DNA of 64,000 bases from Lepidostoma basale (taxonomy: Eukaryota > Arthropoda > Insecta > Trichoptera > Lepidostomatidae), in NCBI GenBank assembly GCA_022606425.2, contig JAHDVF020000226.1, forward strand, positions 124,001-188,000, written 5' to 3'. Of the stretch, positions 43,031-53,929 are shown piece after piece (the first letter of the stretch is position 1; every line of letters begins with the position of its first letter). The translations under genes were made by a program, and so were the position numbers. The notes beneath the pieces were generated by a model. That model was not told the DNA's origin, did no database searches, and worked only from the letters and a program-made list of their open reading frames with translations.

Positions 43031-43383
43031 TGCTTGCTGTAGTAGAGTAGGTACCTAATTATTTTAATTAAAATACCATTAAAATTATTAAATTAGTAAC
43101 TATTTATAGAATAAAATTTTGAAAATGGAAAACATAATAAAAAATAAAATAAAAATACATACTTGTATATATATTTTTAAATTTTATTTATGATGCAATC
43201 ATCTGCCTTTATATTTCTCTTATTATCTAATATCTCATTTCTACGGCCTTAATCCGAATTACATAATTTTTTGCTAGCTTCAAGCTTCACTTCTATACAT
43301 TACATATTATTATAATGGTGTCCATTGGCTTCCAGACCATATTTTTTTATGAAATTTTCGAACTGCGGCTGCCAAACTTCCAT

Positions 43384-44025
43384 TAACTAACTAACTAACC
43401 ATCACGCCGTCTCCCCGAAAGGGTAGGCAGAAAGAATGGACTGTCACACTTTTACTGATGCGGCACTCCATCCTTCTCTTTTCGCCCCGCGGGAGACGCG
43501 GTGTGATGGGTTGCGAACCTCATCGCCACCAATAAGCATCTCCCGCGCACACTTCGATCTTCCAACATCCACAAAATAAATCCAAAGCAAATAATATAAA
43601 ATACAATGATATAAAATAAAATAACAAAATAAAAATAATTTAATACAAAATGTTATTTTTAGATGGTGCACATTTGTCTATTTAATTTATGTTCCACGAA
43701 TCCACCGTTTTTTAAATTTAGCACATAATGTAATACCACATAATGTTTTTCCGATGTTGCACATGTTGACATGGACGATCCGGACTTTTGTGTTTATTTA
43801 ATTTATGTTACACGTATCCACCGTTTTTTAAATTAGCTGTTATATGATTTAATTAATGTTCCACGTATCCACTTTTTATATTTGGCAGTAATTAGGCACT
43901 TAAACCAACCAACACCAGCAAGAACTTTAAAAGAATATTGAAGAAATTATTCAAATTGTCATTGGAACAAATGAAAAATTTATGTTTACACCTGTCAAAA
44001 TTCTTTATATAAACGAAAAAACTTG
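43384..44025 (-). mobile_element. SINE-H, long copy
   Basis: Starts with the LINE-A tail (AACTAACTAACCATCACGCC). Hairpin head 43488-43547 with the 12-bp outer stem fully paired (one U-G). The rest parallels 10492-11085 to CAGCAAGAACTTTAAAAG and AACAAATGAAAAATTTAT, which resembles the H1 5' flank. Confidence 0.85.
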
Positions 44026-44099
44026 TATAATTTTGACATCAAAACAGTAAAAACGTATTACGTCTCACAATTAACTATTATAAAGTGCTGCAACAATCA

Positions 44100-44393
44100 A
44101 ATTGACCAAAACAATTCACTTATACACGTAATTTCTCCAAATTCACGGGAGCACCAAATGAACCAAACCAAATTTTCAAAATCAGAATCAGTAGTTCCAT
44201 TATTCCAGTAACTTCCATTATTTTTGAGATATTGTTCAATAATGAAAACTCGTTGTTGTATCGTGTAACGCTCCATTTTTACTAACACTAAGCTATATAA
44301 TTGTTAAGTTTATTAGTGTTGCTAACAATTAACTGTACAAAAGGCGCTAAATTCAAATCTTGCTTTAATTTTGGGACGCCCTATACAGTTTAT
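44100..44393 (-). mobile_element. Tc1/mariner-type (DUF4817) transposon remnant
   Basis: Minus-strand MERYTIQQRVFIIEQYLKN is the N-terminal helix-turn-helix typical of insect DUF4817 transposases. The frame then leaves the family after NNGS. The right end TTTTGGGACGCCCTATACAG looks like its terminal repeat. Confidence 0.55.
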
Positions 44394-44784
44394 CGCGGTT
44401 TAACGCGTCGAATAATATTTACAATGAGAGAATAATGGATTGTTATCCTTGTAAGTATTCATGTCAAGTTTTTTATACACCTGATTTGCCGCACGGGTAT
44501 GGCCGATTATGTTTCGCTTGTTAGTCTGTCAATGGGAATAAATTTCAGCAGAATGAACGATAAGGACCGCCCCATATTGTATGTGTCATTTGATGATCTG
44601 GTGTTATTGGCATTGGATGTGGATTAGAACAATATTTGTATAAGCGTGTGCGATTAATAAGATACATAAAAATTGTATTATATTATTTTGGTTAGAGATA
44701 ATATATTTCAATAATAGTCGATAGCTAAAACGAAATAAAGTGGTATAAAATAAAATAAATTAATTGTTTCATAACAAAGGTCAC

Positions 44785-45045
44785 TGACATCATCCACCGG
44801 GTGGCGACTCTAAAATGGCAATTGGCAGGTCACGTAGCCAGAAGCTCAGACGAAAAGTGGACAAGAAGACTGCTGATTTAAAGACCGTGGACGGCAAAGA
44901 GAAGTGCAGGGCGACTGCAACTACGGTGGAAGGATGATCTAACACGTCGGAATAACCTGGATGCAGTCTGCACAGGACAGAATGACATGGAAGCCAATGG
45001 AGGAGGCCTTTGTCCAGAAGTGGACGGGATTAGGCTGAGGAAGAG
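44785..45045 (+). mobile_element. LINE-B remnant
   Basis: RVATLKWQLAGHVARSSDEK, WTRRLLI-stop-RPWTAKRSAGRLQLRW, then DRMTWKPMEEAFVQKWTGLG. One stop and one frameshift. Confidence 0.75.
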
Positions 45046-45094
45046 AAGAGAGAACCCGGTCGATAGGTAAAACGAAATGTGGTATAAAATAAAA

Positions 45095-45365
45095 TAATTC
45101 TACTTCTTCTCCGGTCTCAATCTAATGATTCGTCTGCAGCAAGGCGACGCATCTCCTCTTCCACTCCGCTCGGTCCTCGGCAACTCTCTTTAATTCCGCA
45201 TGAGAGGTGCAGCCATCTCGGCGAATCTGGTCCAGGTACTCCTGGCGAGGTCGTCCTCTGCCAATCGATCCTTTGACTATTCCCTCTAATACATCATGCA
45301 GGAAACATTCGTGTCGCAACACATGACCAATCCATCTCGCGCGCCTCTCCGCTATGGTGTTCAAA
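45095..45365 (-). mobile_element. LINE-C 3' end
   Basis: Open minus frame MNTIAERRARWIGHVLRHEC, EGIVKGSIGRGRPRQEYLDQ, KRVAEDRAEWKRRCVALLQ-. 5' truncated. Confidence 0.8.
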
Positions 45366-45411
45366 AATAATTAAGTGTTTCATATATTTCTAAAAATATT
45401 AAAAGCTTCAT

Positions 45412-45635
45412 TAATTAATAAATACGAATGAAATCGTCTGTTTTCAAAAAGTTTTATTATAATATATGTGAATGTCATGTTTCGCCTGTCTAAAGTAACA
45501 TCAAATGTAATAAAATATTTGATAATGCCTTAGACAGGCGAAACAAATCATAATTATGTTACAATAAAACTTCTAGAAAACAGACGGTATCATTCGTATT
45601 AATGATTTAATATGAATTTTTACATCATTATTACA
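45412..45635. mobile_element. H4 foldback, compact, both cores
   Basis: Minus core 45472-45508, plus core 45518-45550 (UUUGAUAAUGCCUUAGACAG, GCGAAACAAAUC) separated by about 10 bp. Arms ATACGAATGAAATCGTCTG and complement. Outer right end TTTTTACATCATTATTAC. Confidence 0.7.
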
Positions 45636-45689
45636 AATTCGGTTAAATGTTGTATATTATATAAGCTGTGAGTGGAAAGAGATTTTTAT

Positions 45690-45940
45690 TTTTATTTTGT
45701 TATTTTATTTTATATCACTGTATTTTATATTATTTGTTTTAGATTTATTTTGTGGGTGTCGGACGATCGAAGTGTGCGCGGGAGAAGCCTATTGGTGGCG
45801 ATGAGGTTCGCAACCCATCACACCGCGTCTCCCGCGGAGCGAAAAGAGAAGGATGGAGTGCCGCATCAGTAAAAGTGTGACAGTCCATTCTTTCTGCCTA
45901 CCCTTTCGGGGAGACGGCGTGATGGTAAGTTAGTTAGTTA
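45690..45940 (+). mobile_element. SINE-H, short copy
   Basis: Hairpin head 45777-45836 (one A-G mismatch in the outer stem), GGATGGAGTGCCGCATCAG, LINE-A tail with TTAG repeats. 5' end at TTTATTTTGTTATTTTATTT as in 42273. Confidence 0.85.
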
Positions 45941-45944
45941 GTTG

Positions 45945-46150
45945 GAAAGAGAAGCCGTAGAATACAAAGAAAATATGACCAAATTAATCAAATATAAAAA
46001 AAGGACCACATTCGAAGTCGGAAAAATTGACGAGCTTGCATGTTACAGTGTGCGAAGTTGAGGTAGCTCGAAAGGTATGTCAGGATAGAGCAGTATGGCG
46101 GTCCATCCTTTCTGTCTACCCCCCTGGGAAATGGTGTAATGGTTAGTTAA
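45945..46150 (+). mobile_element. LINE-A3 3' end
   Basis: AAGAGAAGCCGTAGAATAC, CGAAGTCGGAAAAATTGACG, GCAGTATGGCGGTCCATCC, AAATGGTGTAATGG. Confidence 0.7.
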
Positions 46151-46257
46151 TCAAATAATTTCAAATTTTAATTTCGTTCGTAAGATAAATGAAGATAAAG
46201 AAAACAAAAAAAAATAGATATAAAATTTCTTTATTATTATATATTTAGTGTGCTTCC

Positions 46258-46330
46258 ACTTGTGTTTATCGTCGACTGGTTTCGGCAGCTTGCTGCCATT
46301 TTCTGGTCTCAAAAAAAGAGGTCTGGTCAA
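46258..46330. mobile_element. H5 remnant
   Basis: Minus core AGAAAA, U, GGCAGC AA GCUGCC, GAAAC, CAGUCG at 46270-46310. Stem II is perfect, the first core box eroded. Confidence 0.5.
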
Positions 46331-46678
46331 AAAAAATTTTTTTTTGTTTAAAATGAACTTCTACCAAGAAATTTCAATTAAAAATATTAATTATATAAAT
46401 GAAGATAAAAAGCGTTTATGTAACAAGGATTTATCCTTATTTAAGGAGTTACACCGCGGGGGCAACGACTTTGCTCATGTTCTCTGGTCAGATGACTAAT
46501 TTGAAATATGCAAATAGCGGGGTTTCCACCACGCAGAGGTATGCAGTCAATTATTAGCGGAAGTCAACACAGATCTAATAAAATAATCTGTTTTTTTATG
46601 CACTAGTTTGCATTAATCACCGAAAACATATATCTACAACCAACCTGTATTGGTAGTCGACAAAATAATCATCTATAA

Positions 46679-47241
46679 CAGCGGCTCTTTAACTTTTTTC
46701 TCGACGGAAACCTTTTGAAACACTAAATATTTTATGGACGTTATACTGACATTTTCTCATGTAGCAAACCCAGCCCCATATAATTTTCAACCTTCCATGG
46801 AGTCGTTTTCTAATGATTTATTGAGTTCAAAAGAGTTTTCATAATGTGGTATTTTCCCAGGTAGTTGGAGTTTTCCTGTCTGTTTTGTTCATTGAAAATA
46901 TTCAGAATTTCATAAAATCCTTTCAGTGTCGTATTTTTAAAGGACTACACTTTGAAAATATGTAAAAAATAAAAGCAAAACTTTAAATTTTCTACACTAG
47001 AATACCCCCTTAATGGAATTCGTACAAAAATAGGCTATCCACTAATGAATTCTACAACTGTATACAACACAACAAACGGTAATAAAATACACATAATAAC
47101 ACTGTATTGATTTCACTCTAAGCAGGGTTTTCAGTTTTTGATCGTAGCATTATTGTAGATTGTATTGCTTGTCGCAGCGGAGCCTTCGCAGAAGCCTTAA
47201 GGAGCCCTAGGGCTCCTCGGAGCACACTTTGAGAACCACTG
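46679..47241. mobile_element. hAT-type non-autonomous element
   Basis: Ends CAGCGGCTCTTTAACTTTTT and complement of GTGCTCC..CAGTGGTTCTCAAAG. Flanks ATCTATAA and AGCTATAT form a diverged 8-bp duplication (6/8). 563 bp, no transposase. Confidence 0.75.
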
Positions 47242-47279
47242 AGCTATATCAATAGTTTGTAATATATTTTTTAATGTTT

Positions 47280-47566
47280 TAAAACACGATTCAGTTATGA
47301 ACCGTTCGAATTTTAAACACTCTTAAAATATCAACAATTTTTTTTAAATTTCTTTGAAATTGTCGCGACAGCTATTTCGCCAACCGATGTTGGCGTCATC
47401 AGGTGTTACAAATCGACTGATTTAACTGACTGTTGATTATCATACTTGATGATGAAACAGCTGTCGCGATAAGATCGCTGTCGCGAAGTGATATTATAAG
47501 GGTTATCCAAATTAATTTAAGAATGCTGAAGTATCATAGTGTTACCATCAAAACAACGGATTAACT
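47280..47566. mobile_element. H1 foldback
   Basis: The minus core 47358-47402 has an unbroken stem II (CGCCAAC AUC GUUGGCG), CUGAUGA, and AAAUAGCUGUCGCGACAA. The plus core 47440-47470 lost stem II (CUUGAUGAUGAAACAGCUGU). Right end TATCATAGTGTTACCATC. Confidence 0.7.
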
Positions 47567-47799
47567 AAACTGTTAGAATAACCCTTTTTTAGATCTAGGA
47601 TATATTCGTATCTTTTTATATCCTCTTCAACCGACATTTCGGAGATGAACGGAGAATGCAACGATCTTCCAAACGTCGGTCGAAAATAATACCAATGGAC
47701 TGATATATCCAAGCTTCCAAAGAACATTTTGTTATCGAACGTGAAAATCTATGCATTTTTCTTCTAAATTGCTGTTAACACTCAATTTACGTTTTTAAA

Positions 47800-47866
47800 T
47801 TCGGTCAAGCCGTTTCGGAGGAGTTCGACCACTAACACCCGACACGAGATTTTTATATATAAGAGA
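47800..47866 (-). mobile_element. Helitron 5' end (second element)
   Basis: On the minus strand TCTCTTATATATAAAAATCT, CGTGTCGGGTGTTAG, a typical insect Helitron 5' end starting with TC, followed outside by T. The 3' end was not located. Confidence 0.45.
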
Positions 47867-47869
47867 TTT

Positions 47870-48340
47870 GTAATGGATACTAAATAACAGTATCAAACAA
47901 CTTTGTTTATTGTCATAGTTTTGAAGATTTAAACCTGTTGTTAATTGTAATATTTTCCTGGAAACGTCATTATATATGTAGATCGAATAATAAACACTGT
48001 TAGATAAGTACCTACTCTCGGATTGGATACATACTATGACACCGGGCTGTGTTGCCAGTTTCCAGATTTTTTTCTCGCATGATTCAACGTCAGCTGAGAT
48101 GAAAAGGTAACATTATTATGTCATAAATTATTGTGTAAGGGTGATGTTATTACGGGCGATAAATATAGCTTAACCACCATATGTTAAGTAGTTATTCATT
48201 CAGTATTAAACAAATTAAATAAAAACGTTTAAAAAATAAAAGGTTTCTAAAATATAAATGGAACTAATTACATTTGATGATTGTATTATACTTAAAGGAA
48301 TAAATTGTAAAATTTCAATTATAGAGAAGAAGTAGTTTAT
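47870..48340. other. AT-rich stretch, nothing recognised
   Basis: No coding, repeat family or signal that I can support. Confidence 0.35.
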
Positions 48341-48404
48341 TATAAATTATTATAAAATTTCATGAAAACAGACGTTTTCATTCGTGTTAATTATTGAATT
48401 ATAA
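48340..48404 (+). mobile_element. H4 outer-end fragment
   Basis: GAAAACAGACGTTTTCATTCG and TTAATTATTGAATT. Confidence 0.55.
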
Positions 48405-48745
48405 GGTCAGTTCAAACTTTATTGATAAACTTAAGCCGTTAACACTGGAATTCCGCAACGACGAATTTTTTTTCAGAATTAAAACACAAATTTTTCCAAT
48501 TTTATTTATATTTTTTTCGACATGTTTCGAAGGCTTTTCAACCTCATCATCGGGAGAACGATATAAACTAGTTTAAGTGAATTAATTTTTCTCGACATGT
48601 TTCGAAGTATTCACGCCTTCATCATTGGGAGAACGATATATACTAATTATTACCGTTCTTCCGATGACGAAGGTGTAAATCCTTCAAAACGTGTCGAAAA
48701 AAATAAACTGAAAAGTGGAAAAATAAGGGTTTTAAATAAATTCGT
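48405..48745. mobile_element. H6 element with three hammerhead-like cores
   Basis: Minus cores 48517-48555 and 48592-48632 are tandem, about 76 bp apart (both CGAAACATGTCGA in reverse). A plus core 48652-48696 (CGAUGAC, GAAGG..CCUUC, AAAAC, GUGUCG) faces them. Outer left end AACTTAAGCCGTTAACACTG. Tandem plus inverted in one locus. Confidence 0.65.
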
Positions 48746-48764
48746 TCTTTGAAATATTTTGGAG

Positions 48765-49065
48765 GACGAGAGCAGGCAAGACAGTGAGAGATCGCGTAAA
48801 GAACACCAGAATAAGAGAGATATGTGAAGTTGAGGATATAATAAGATGGAGCAGACATCGAAAAAGGGACTGGTATGGTCATGTTCAAAGAATGGACACC
48901 ACCAGACTCCCCTATATTGCAATGCATAATCAGCCTCATGGGACTCGTCCTCGTGGAATGCTCCCTAAAAGATGAAATGACAGCTGGGAATCTACCTCAT
49001 AGGAAGAGCAACACTATGGAGAACAGACCAACAAGGAATAAGAAGAAGAAGAACAATAGATATTT
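48765..49065 (+). mobile_element. LINE-D 3' end
   Basis: RAGKTVRDRVKNTRIREICE, VEDIIRWSRHRKRDWYGHVQ, RMDTTRLPYIAMHNQPHGT, then an indel and an AAGAAG tail. Confidence 0.8.
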
Positions 49066-49087
49066 TGGAATCTATTCATTTGTAACA

Positions 49088-49652
49088 AAGTGAATGGTGC
49101 ATCTAAAGTTGTCATCGCAAACAAAAACCTATCCAAAAAAGCTAGAATGGCAGTGCACAATGGTGTTCTTCTACCGACCCTTATGTATGGAAGCGAAGCA
49201 TGGAACTGTGAAAAGAAGGATAAAATTAGAATAAATGCAGTCGAAATGAGATCTCTTAGACGAATGTGTGGATACTCTGTGTATGATAGAATGTCGAATG
49301 AAAATATAAGAAGTGAATGCGGTGCTAATGATGGTGCCATGAACAAAATAATGAAAGGATCATTAAGATGGTTTGGACATATGGTAAGAATGAATGAAGA
49401 AAGAATGGTAAAAAAATTGAATGTTAATGATCTATATGGAACCAAAAATAGAGGAAGACCGAGGAAAACGTGAAAATAAATCAAATATTTAATGTCGGCC
49501 ATGTGAGGAGTCGGAGAAATCGACGCGCGTGCATGACACGATGTATGAATGTTGAGGAAGCGAAAGAAATATGTCAGGAAAGAAAAGTGTGGCAGTCCAT
49601 TCTTTCTGCTTACCCCTTCGGAGAGACGGCGTGATGGTTAGTTAGTTAGTTA
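49088..49652 (+). pseudogene. LINE-A C-terminal region
   Basis: MNGASKVVIANKNLSKKAR, LLPTLMYGSEAWNCEKKDK, SLRRMCGYSVYDRMSNENIR, NRGRPRKT then a frameshift at about 49470 and INQIFNVGHVRSRRNRRACM, SILSAYPFGETA-stop, TTAG tail. The second-best copy. Confidence 0.85.
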
Positions 49653-49699
49653 GTACAATACAGTCACACGATTCTTTCAATCGTGTGACTGTATTGTAC
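49653..49699. repeat. perfect 21-bp palindromic hairpin at a LINE-A tail
   Basis: Arms 49653-49673 and 49679-49699 are exact complements (GTACAATACAGTCACACG.. and its mirror) with a 5-nt loop CTTTC. It directly follows the TTAG tail. Confidence 0.9.
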
Positions 49700-50530
49700 A
49701 ATAGTTTACTAACAAGTGAAGGGCACGATATACTGAATTGATTTCGGAATGGGATTTTGCAGGATTGTACTACCCACTAAAAGTGGTCAAGAAGTAAGTC
49801 AAAGTAAGAGAGCGAAATAACCAACCAATTTCTAGAAAAAAGCCTTTAATCTTTTCACTTGTATACTTTCGATTTCGCGTCCCTAGATCTTACTTTTAAT
49901 TATAAGTTATAGATAGAAATGCAATAAAAATAATCACGATAGAATAGCAAAGGAGGATTTAATTATTTATTTACTTATACAAACAAATCAAAACCCCTAC
50001 ACGATATCACGTTTATCTCATCATTACGCCGACTGCAAGTGTTTCAATTTTACAAGTATCTCCGCTTCACGAGAATCATCTCTCATTACGTCCTTATCGA
50101 CGCATCACAGCTCGACTGCATTACATGAAATTAGAACCTTCATAATTGCGTGGAGAGAGCATCTTGCCGGTACAGCAGTGCGGTAATAATGCATGAGGCT
50201 GCAGACGTTGCATCAGAAGGCCCCGAGGTATGCCTGCCAATGTCAATGCCACCGCGGCGAGTTTTTTTTTCAACGTGGGACCAAAACTAGTTGCCGCATA
50301 GTGGGTTCATTGTGCCGAGAAAATGTATACACTCGTAACAAACTAAATTTAAATCTCTTTATTGAAGATAAAGGTCTATTTAAACTGGACAGTGACCGTA
50401 ACGACAGCATAACGTCACCGACGTAGCCTTAAATATCACCGTCTCGTTATCTTAAATTCTATAATAAAATCGCCCTCGGAAGAGTTGATAAAAGTCAATT
50501 TTACGTCTGGGCGTCTCTTATCAATTTTTT
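49700..50530. other. unassigned, partly GC-richer
   Basis: 50150-50310 is GC-richer, with ATGCATGAGGCTGCAGACG at 50191 leading to GAG|GTATGC, a possible exon and donor, but the protein (MHEAADVASEGPE) is unknown. Nothing firm. Confidence 0.2.
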
Positions 50531-50700
50531 TAAAGATTTATTTTGTGGACGTTGGACGATAGTGGCGATGAGGTTTGCAACTTATCACACCGCGTCTCCC
50601 GCGAGGGCGAAAAGAGAAGGATGGAGTTTCGCATCGATTTAAGTGTGGCAGTCCATTCTTTCTGCCTACCCCTTCGGGGAGAAAGCGTGATGGTAAGTTA
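50530..50700 (+). mobile_element. SINE-H with deleted head stem
   Basis: TTATTTTGTGGACGTTGGAC is followed directly by AGTGGCGATGAGG: the 5' strand of the outer stem is missing while GCGTCTCCCGCG remains. LINE-A tail present. Confidence 0.75.
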
Positions 50701-50924
50701 ATAAGTAAGTTTAAAATGACAAAGCATTGTCATAATTCAACATATGAAATTTTGGGTTTACGTCTTGACTGATCGTTGAAAAAATCTTTTATTTCTTTCT
50801 TACGCTAGACCGAATGTATTAAATTGTTGTCATCTCAAATAACAGAAAGTGCTGAATTCCTGTTCTGTCGAACTATATACGAGTAAATCCAGACGACCAG
50901 AAGTTTCCAGTTGATCAAAAGCTG

Positions 50925-51085
50925 ATCGGGCCGTTTCTCCAAAGCGGTAGGCAGAGAGGATGGACTCGTAAATTTTTTCGACACCGAATGTGGTCGCCTT
51001 TTAGTATTTAATTAATTTGGTCATGCCATGCTTTCCCTAGTTTTCCACGGCTTCTCTTTCCACTCACACTGCTTGTATACAACCT
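50925..51085 (-). mobile_element. LINE-A3 fragment
   Basis: GGCCGTTTCTCCAAAGCGGT, CGACACCGAATGTGGTCGCC, TTTGGTCATGCCATGC. Confidence 0.65.
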
Positions 51086-51099
51086 TAATTTTTAATATA

Positions 51100-51480
51100 A
51101 GGGATTATTCATTATGGAATGAATCTTTAGGTTTATCTTGCATCCAATATTTGATCCAATCTAGGAGTCCAATTCAACTAACTAAATAATGTTGCATAAA
51201 GCATTGTCTCTAAGATAGGCCGTAATATTTTTCATTTGCGACATATCTCTATCAAAACCTCAATATTTTAAGCCGCATTAATCTAGTCTCACGTCGAGCT
51301 GATTTATGCATGCCGCATTTTCCTCGATTTCTTAATCCATTCACATTGTTAACAGAATTTTTCCACTTATTTTACTCATTCTTCCCATACGTCAAAAGAA
51401 ATTTAATGAACCATTCATTATTTTGTTAAAAACGCTTTCGTTCGCACTGTATTACCTTCTTTATCTGAATTTGACACTCT
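51100..51480 (-). mobile_element. diverged LINE-A-like fragment
   Basis: TTGCGACATATCTCTATC.., CGCATTTTCCTCGATTTC, AACCATTCATTATTTTGTTA follow the LINE-A order with heavy decay. Confidence 0.45.
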
Positions 51481-52190
51481 ATGATATGAAGATTTTCCAA
51501 ACATCTTCTACTTCTTCAGATTTGTCCTTCTCCACAACTTTCCTCAATTGGCTCCTGTCTCTGGCCATCTCTCTCCATTCTTCAGATCTTTCTCGTCTCT
51601 TCTTCTTCTAGTCTTCTTCCACGCAGTTTGTCTATCTTTCCTTGGTCTGCCTCTTACTGACACTGCCCCCTGGTGGGGCGTTTCTTTTCTCGTATATGTT
51701 ATGTTATCTTATTAATTCTCATGTGCTCCCTTTGCATTCCCTTTACCCTCATACAATGACCACCTTTACCTCGCTTCAATCTTCTCTCTCTCCCCTCTCC
51801 ATACTGTTCCGCCTACCTCATGTATAAAAACCAAAAAGTTTGTCTTCACTGTGATACCTAGGTGAAGTTTACTAAATGTTAGGTATAAGAATATAGTGTA
51901 AGTTTACATGTGTAAGTGAGTGAGCGGGAAATAGAAGGGGAAACAAATATTAGATTAAATGCGGTCTGGCCCTTGCGATTGGTATGAATGGGGAACAGGC
52001 CTAGGAAGTGCATGAGCGAGATTGACGAAAGGGTGCCGCTGTGCCCTATAGCAGCCTCGGGTACGTAGTGGGAACCCTCTTCTCTGGTCTGCCTCTTGGT
52101 CTCTTTTTGTGCGGCATCTGGTCATAATTTTTGGCACTCTATCCTATGGCATTCTTTCTACATGACCAGTCAACCGTTGGCGTTGAGACT
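51480..52190 (-). mobile_element. unclassified LINE C-terminal debris
   Basis: Minus frames GRPRKDRQTAWKKTRRRRDE and, separately (52060-52190), LTGHVERMP and VPKIMTRCRTKRDQEADQ. Between them is pyrimidine-rich sequence without features. Confidence 0.5.
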
Positions 52191-52642
52191 TGTTCTCTCT
52201 CTGTTCTGAATCTCACCACTATTTCCTGGTTAATCAGTACTTCAAGCTCAAGATTTCTTTTGAATCTGTAAGTGTGCGACTTTCTCAGAATCATTTTTTC
52301 ATAACTATAGAGATACAAATAATTATGGAGATTTTTTTTTTCGAAATAAAACAGATATTTTTTCTTGGGTTACCCGAATGCTACTTACCCTGTAAGGACT
52401 CGACATCTTGTTTCCAGAGATGATACCTTATATTAAACTCACATTCGAATCGAATTTCTGAACTGAAGTTATGCGTAATGGTGTTATGGATATTAAGAAT
52501 TTCGCGTTAAGACCAATACAAAGTAACTTTGTCCGTTGCAATGCAAATCTGAAACGGTGGTGTCAAAGCTCAATATTTATACAATGATTATATTTATGAA
52601 TGAATTCTCAATTTATAATCAGTAATTTGTATTAATTTCGCC

Positions 52643-52742
52643 AGCGACTGATTTCGCCAGGCCGTCTGGCATCGACAAACTAGTCTGACTGGGCAGAACA
52701 CCTGTCTGTCAATGCCAGCCAGGCTGGCGAAACCGGTCGCTA
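52643..52742. mobile_element. H8 foldback
   Basis: Minus core 52643-52678 and plus core 52703-52742: stem II GCCAGC CAG GCUGGC, GAAAC, CGGUCGCU. The first box is CUGUCAA instead of CUGANGA. Confidence 0.55.
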
Positions 52743-52784
52743 TTATTTCATTACTATAACATAGTCAAATCGTATTTTACTCAT

Positions 52785-53300
52785 TATAACTAACTAACTA
52801 ACCATCACGCCGTCTCTCCAAAGGGGTAAGCAGAAAGAATGGACTGCCACACTTTTCATTCCTGACAAATTTCTATTGCTTCCTCAACATTCATATATCG
52901 TGTCATGCACGCGCGTCGATTTCTCTAACTCCTCACGTGGCCAACATTCAATATTTGATTTATTTGATCGCGCCACGTTTTCCTCGGTCATTCTCTATTT
53001 CTAGTTCCATTTTCATCGTTAACATATTCCTTTTTTTATCATTCTTACCTCATTCATTCTTTCTATATGTCCAAACCATCTAAATGATCTTTTCATTATT
53101 TTGTTCATAACGCCATCATTCGCATCGCATTCACTTCTTATATTTTCATTCAACACTATCATACATAGAGTATCCATACATTCGTCTAAAAGATCTCATT
53201 TCTACTGCATTTATTCTACCTTCATCCTTCTTTTGCCAAATCCATGCTTCGCTTCCATACATTAGGGCCGGTACAAGAACACCATTGAGCACTGCCACGC
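52785..53300 (-). mobile_element. LINE-A, long 5'-truncated copy
   Basis: TTAG tail 52787-52805, then the whole C-terminal region in reverse to GTTCTTGTACCGGCCCTAAT and CAGTGCTCAATGGTG. Several indels. Confidence 0.8.
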
Positions 53301-53569
53301 CTTATATGTTTGCATAAACTAGTAGTTTGTAAGTCAGCTACAACGGATTTCAGTATGCAACTATTCCCATTTATCCTGAAACCGGTTATATATGTACAAT
53401 TATGCAATGGCTTGTTATGGTATAATATCTAATTTATACAATTTCGAACTTAAAATTTTGTTGAACAACGTTTATTTCTTTATAAACAACACTTTTTTTG
53501 GATAATCAAATGATTTTACTGAAATCTCTTGATGGAAGTTCATTTTAAATAATAATTAAATAAAACGAT

Positions 53570-53709
53570 GTTTTTTAACTACTTCCACTTTTGTTTTATT
53601 TAGAGCGACCGCGCCAGGCCTCGCTGGCATCACTGTCTGTCGATGCCAGCGAGCCTGGCGAAACCGGTCGCTGTCTAAATAAAGACAAAAGTGGAAGTAG
53701 TTAAAAAAC
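53570..53709. mobile_element. H8 foldback, near-perfect
   Basis: Arms 53570-53631 and 53641-53709 around a 9-nt loop ACTGTCTGT. Both arms carry AACTACTTCCACTTTTG, TTTATTTAG and the core GCCAG CGAGC CUGGC GAAAC CGGUCGC (plus). The left GAAAC is lost (CCGCGCC). CUGUCGA replaces CUGAUGA. Confidence 0.7.
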
Positions 53710-53736
53710 ACTTTTTTTATTTCTTATTATTAAATG

Positions 53737-53790
53737 AACACAAACATGTTTCGGACACAGAAGCCCTTCATCATTGTAGTTAATTAAATA
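53737..53790 (-). ncRNA. H7-like hammerhead core
   Basis: Minus strand AUGAUGA, A, GGGC UUCUGU GUCC, GAAAC, AUGUUUG. The cleavage triplet GUC is GUU. It lies beside the H8 foldback. Confidence 0.55.
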
Positions 53791-53929
53791 TATATTCAAA
53801 ATAAATATTTAAAAAAAATTCAAATGTGGTCAATTTTGACAGATATTAAAATGTTTTTTTTTATGTTTATGCATTCGTTATAACAAATATTTTGAATAAA
53901 TTAAAAAGAATATTTTAATGTTCTTATTG

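Noticed and set aside
49620..49652. Insect telomeric repeat (TTAGG)
   Set aside because: The unit is TTAG, always directly after the LINE-A stop codon, so it is a LINE tail.
49653..49699. microRNA precursor
   Set aside because: Perfect 21-bp arms with a 5-nt loop and no flanking stem are unlike animal pre-miRNAs.
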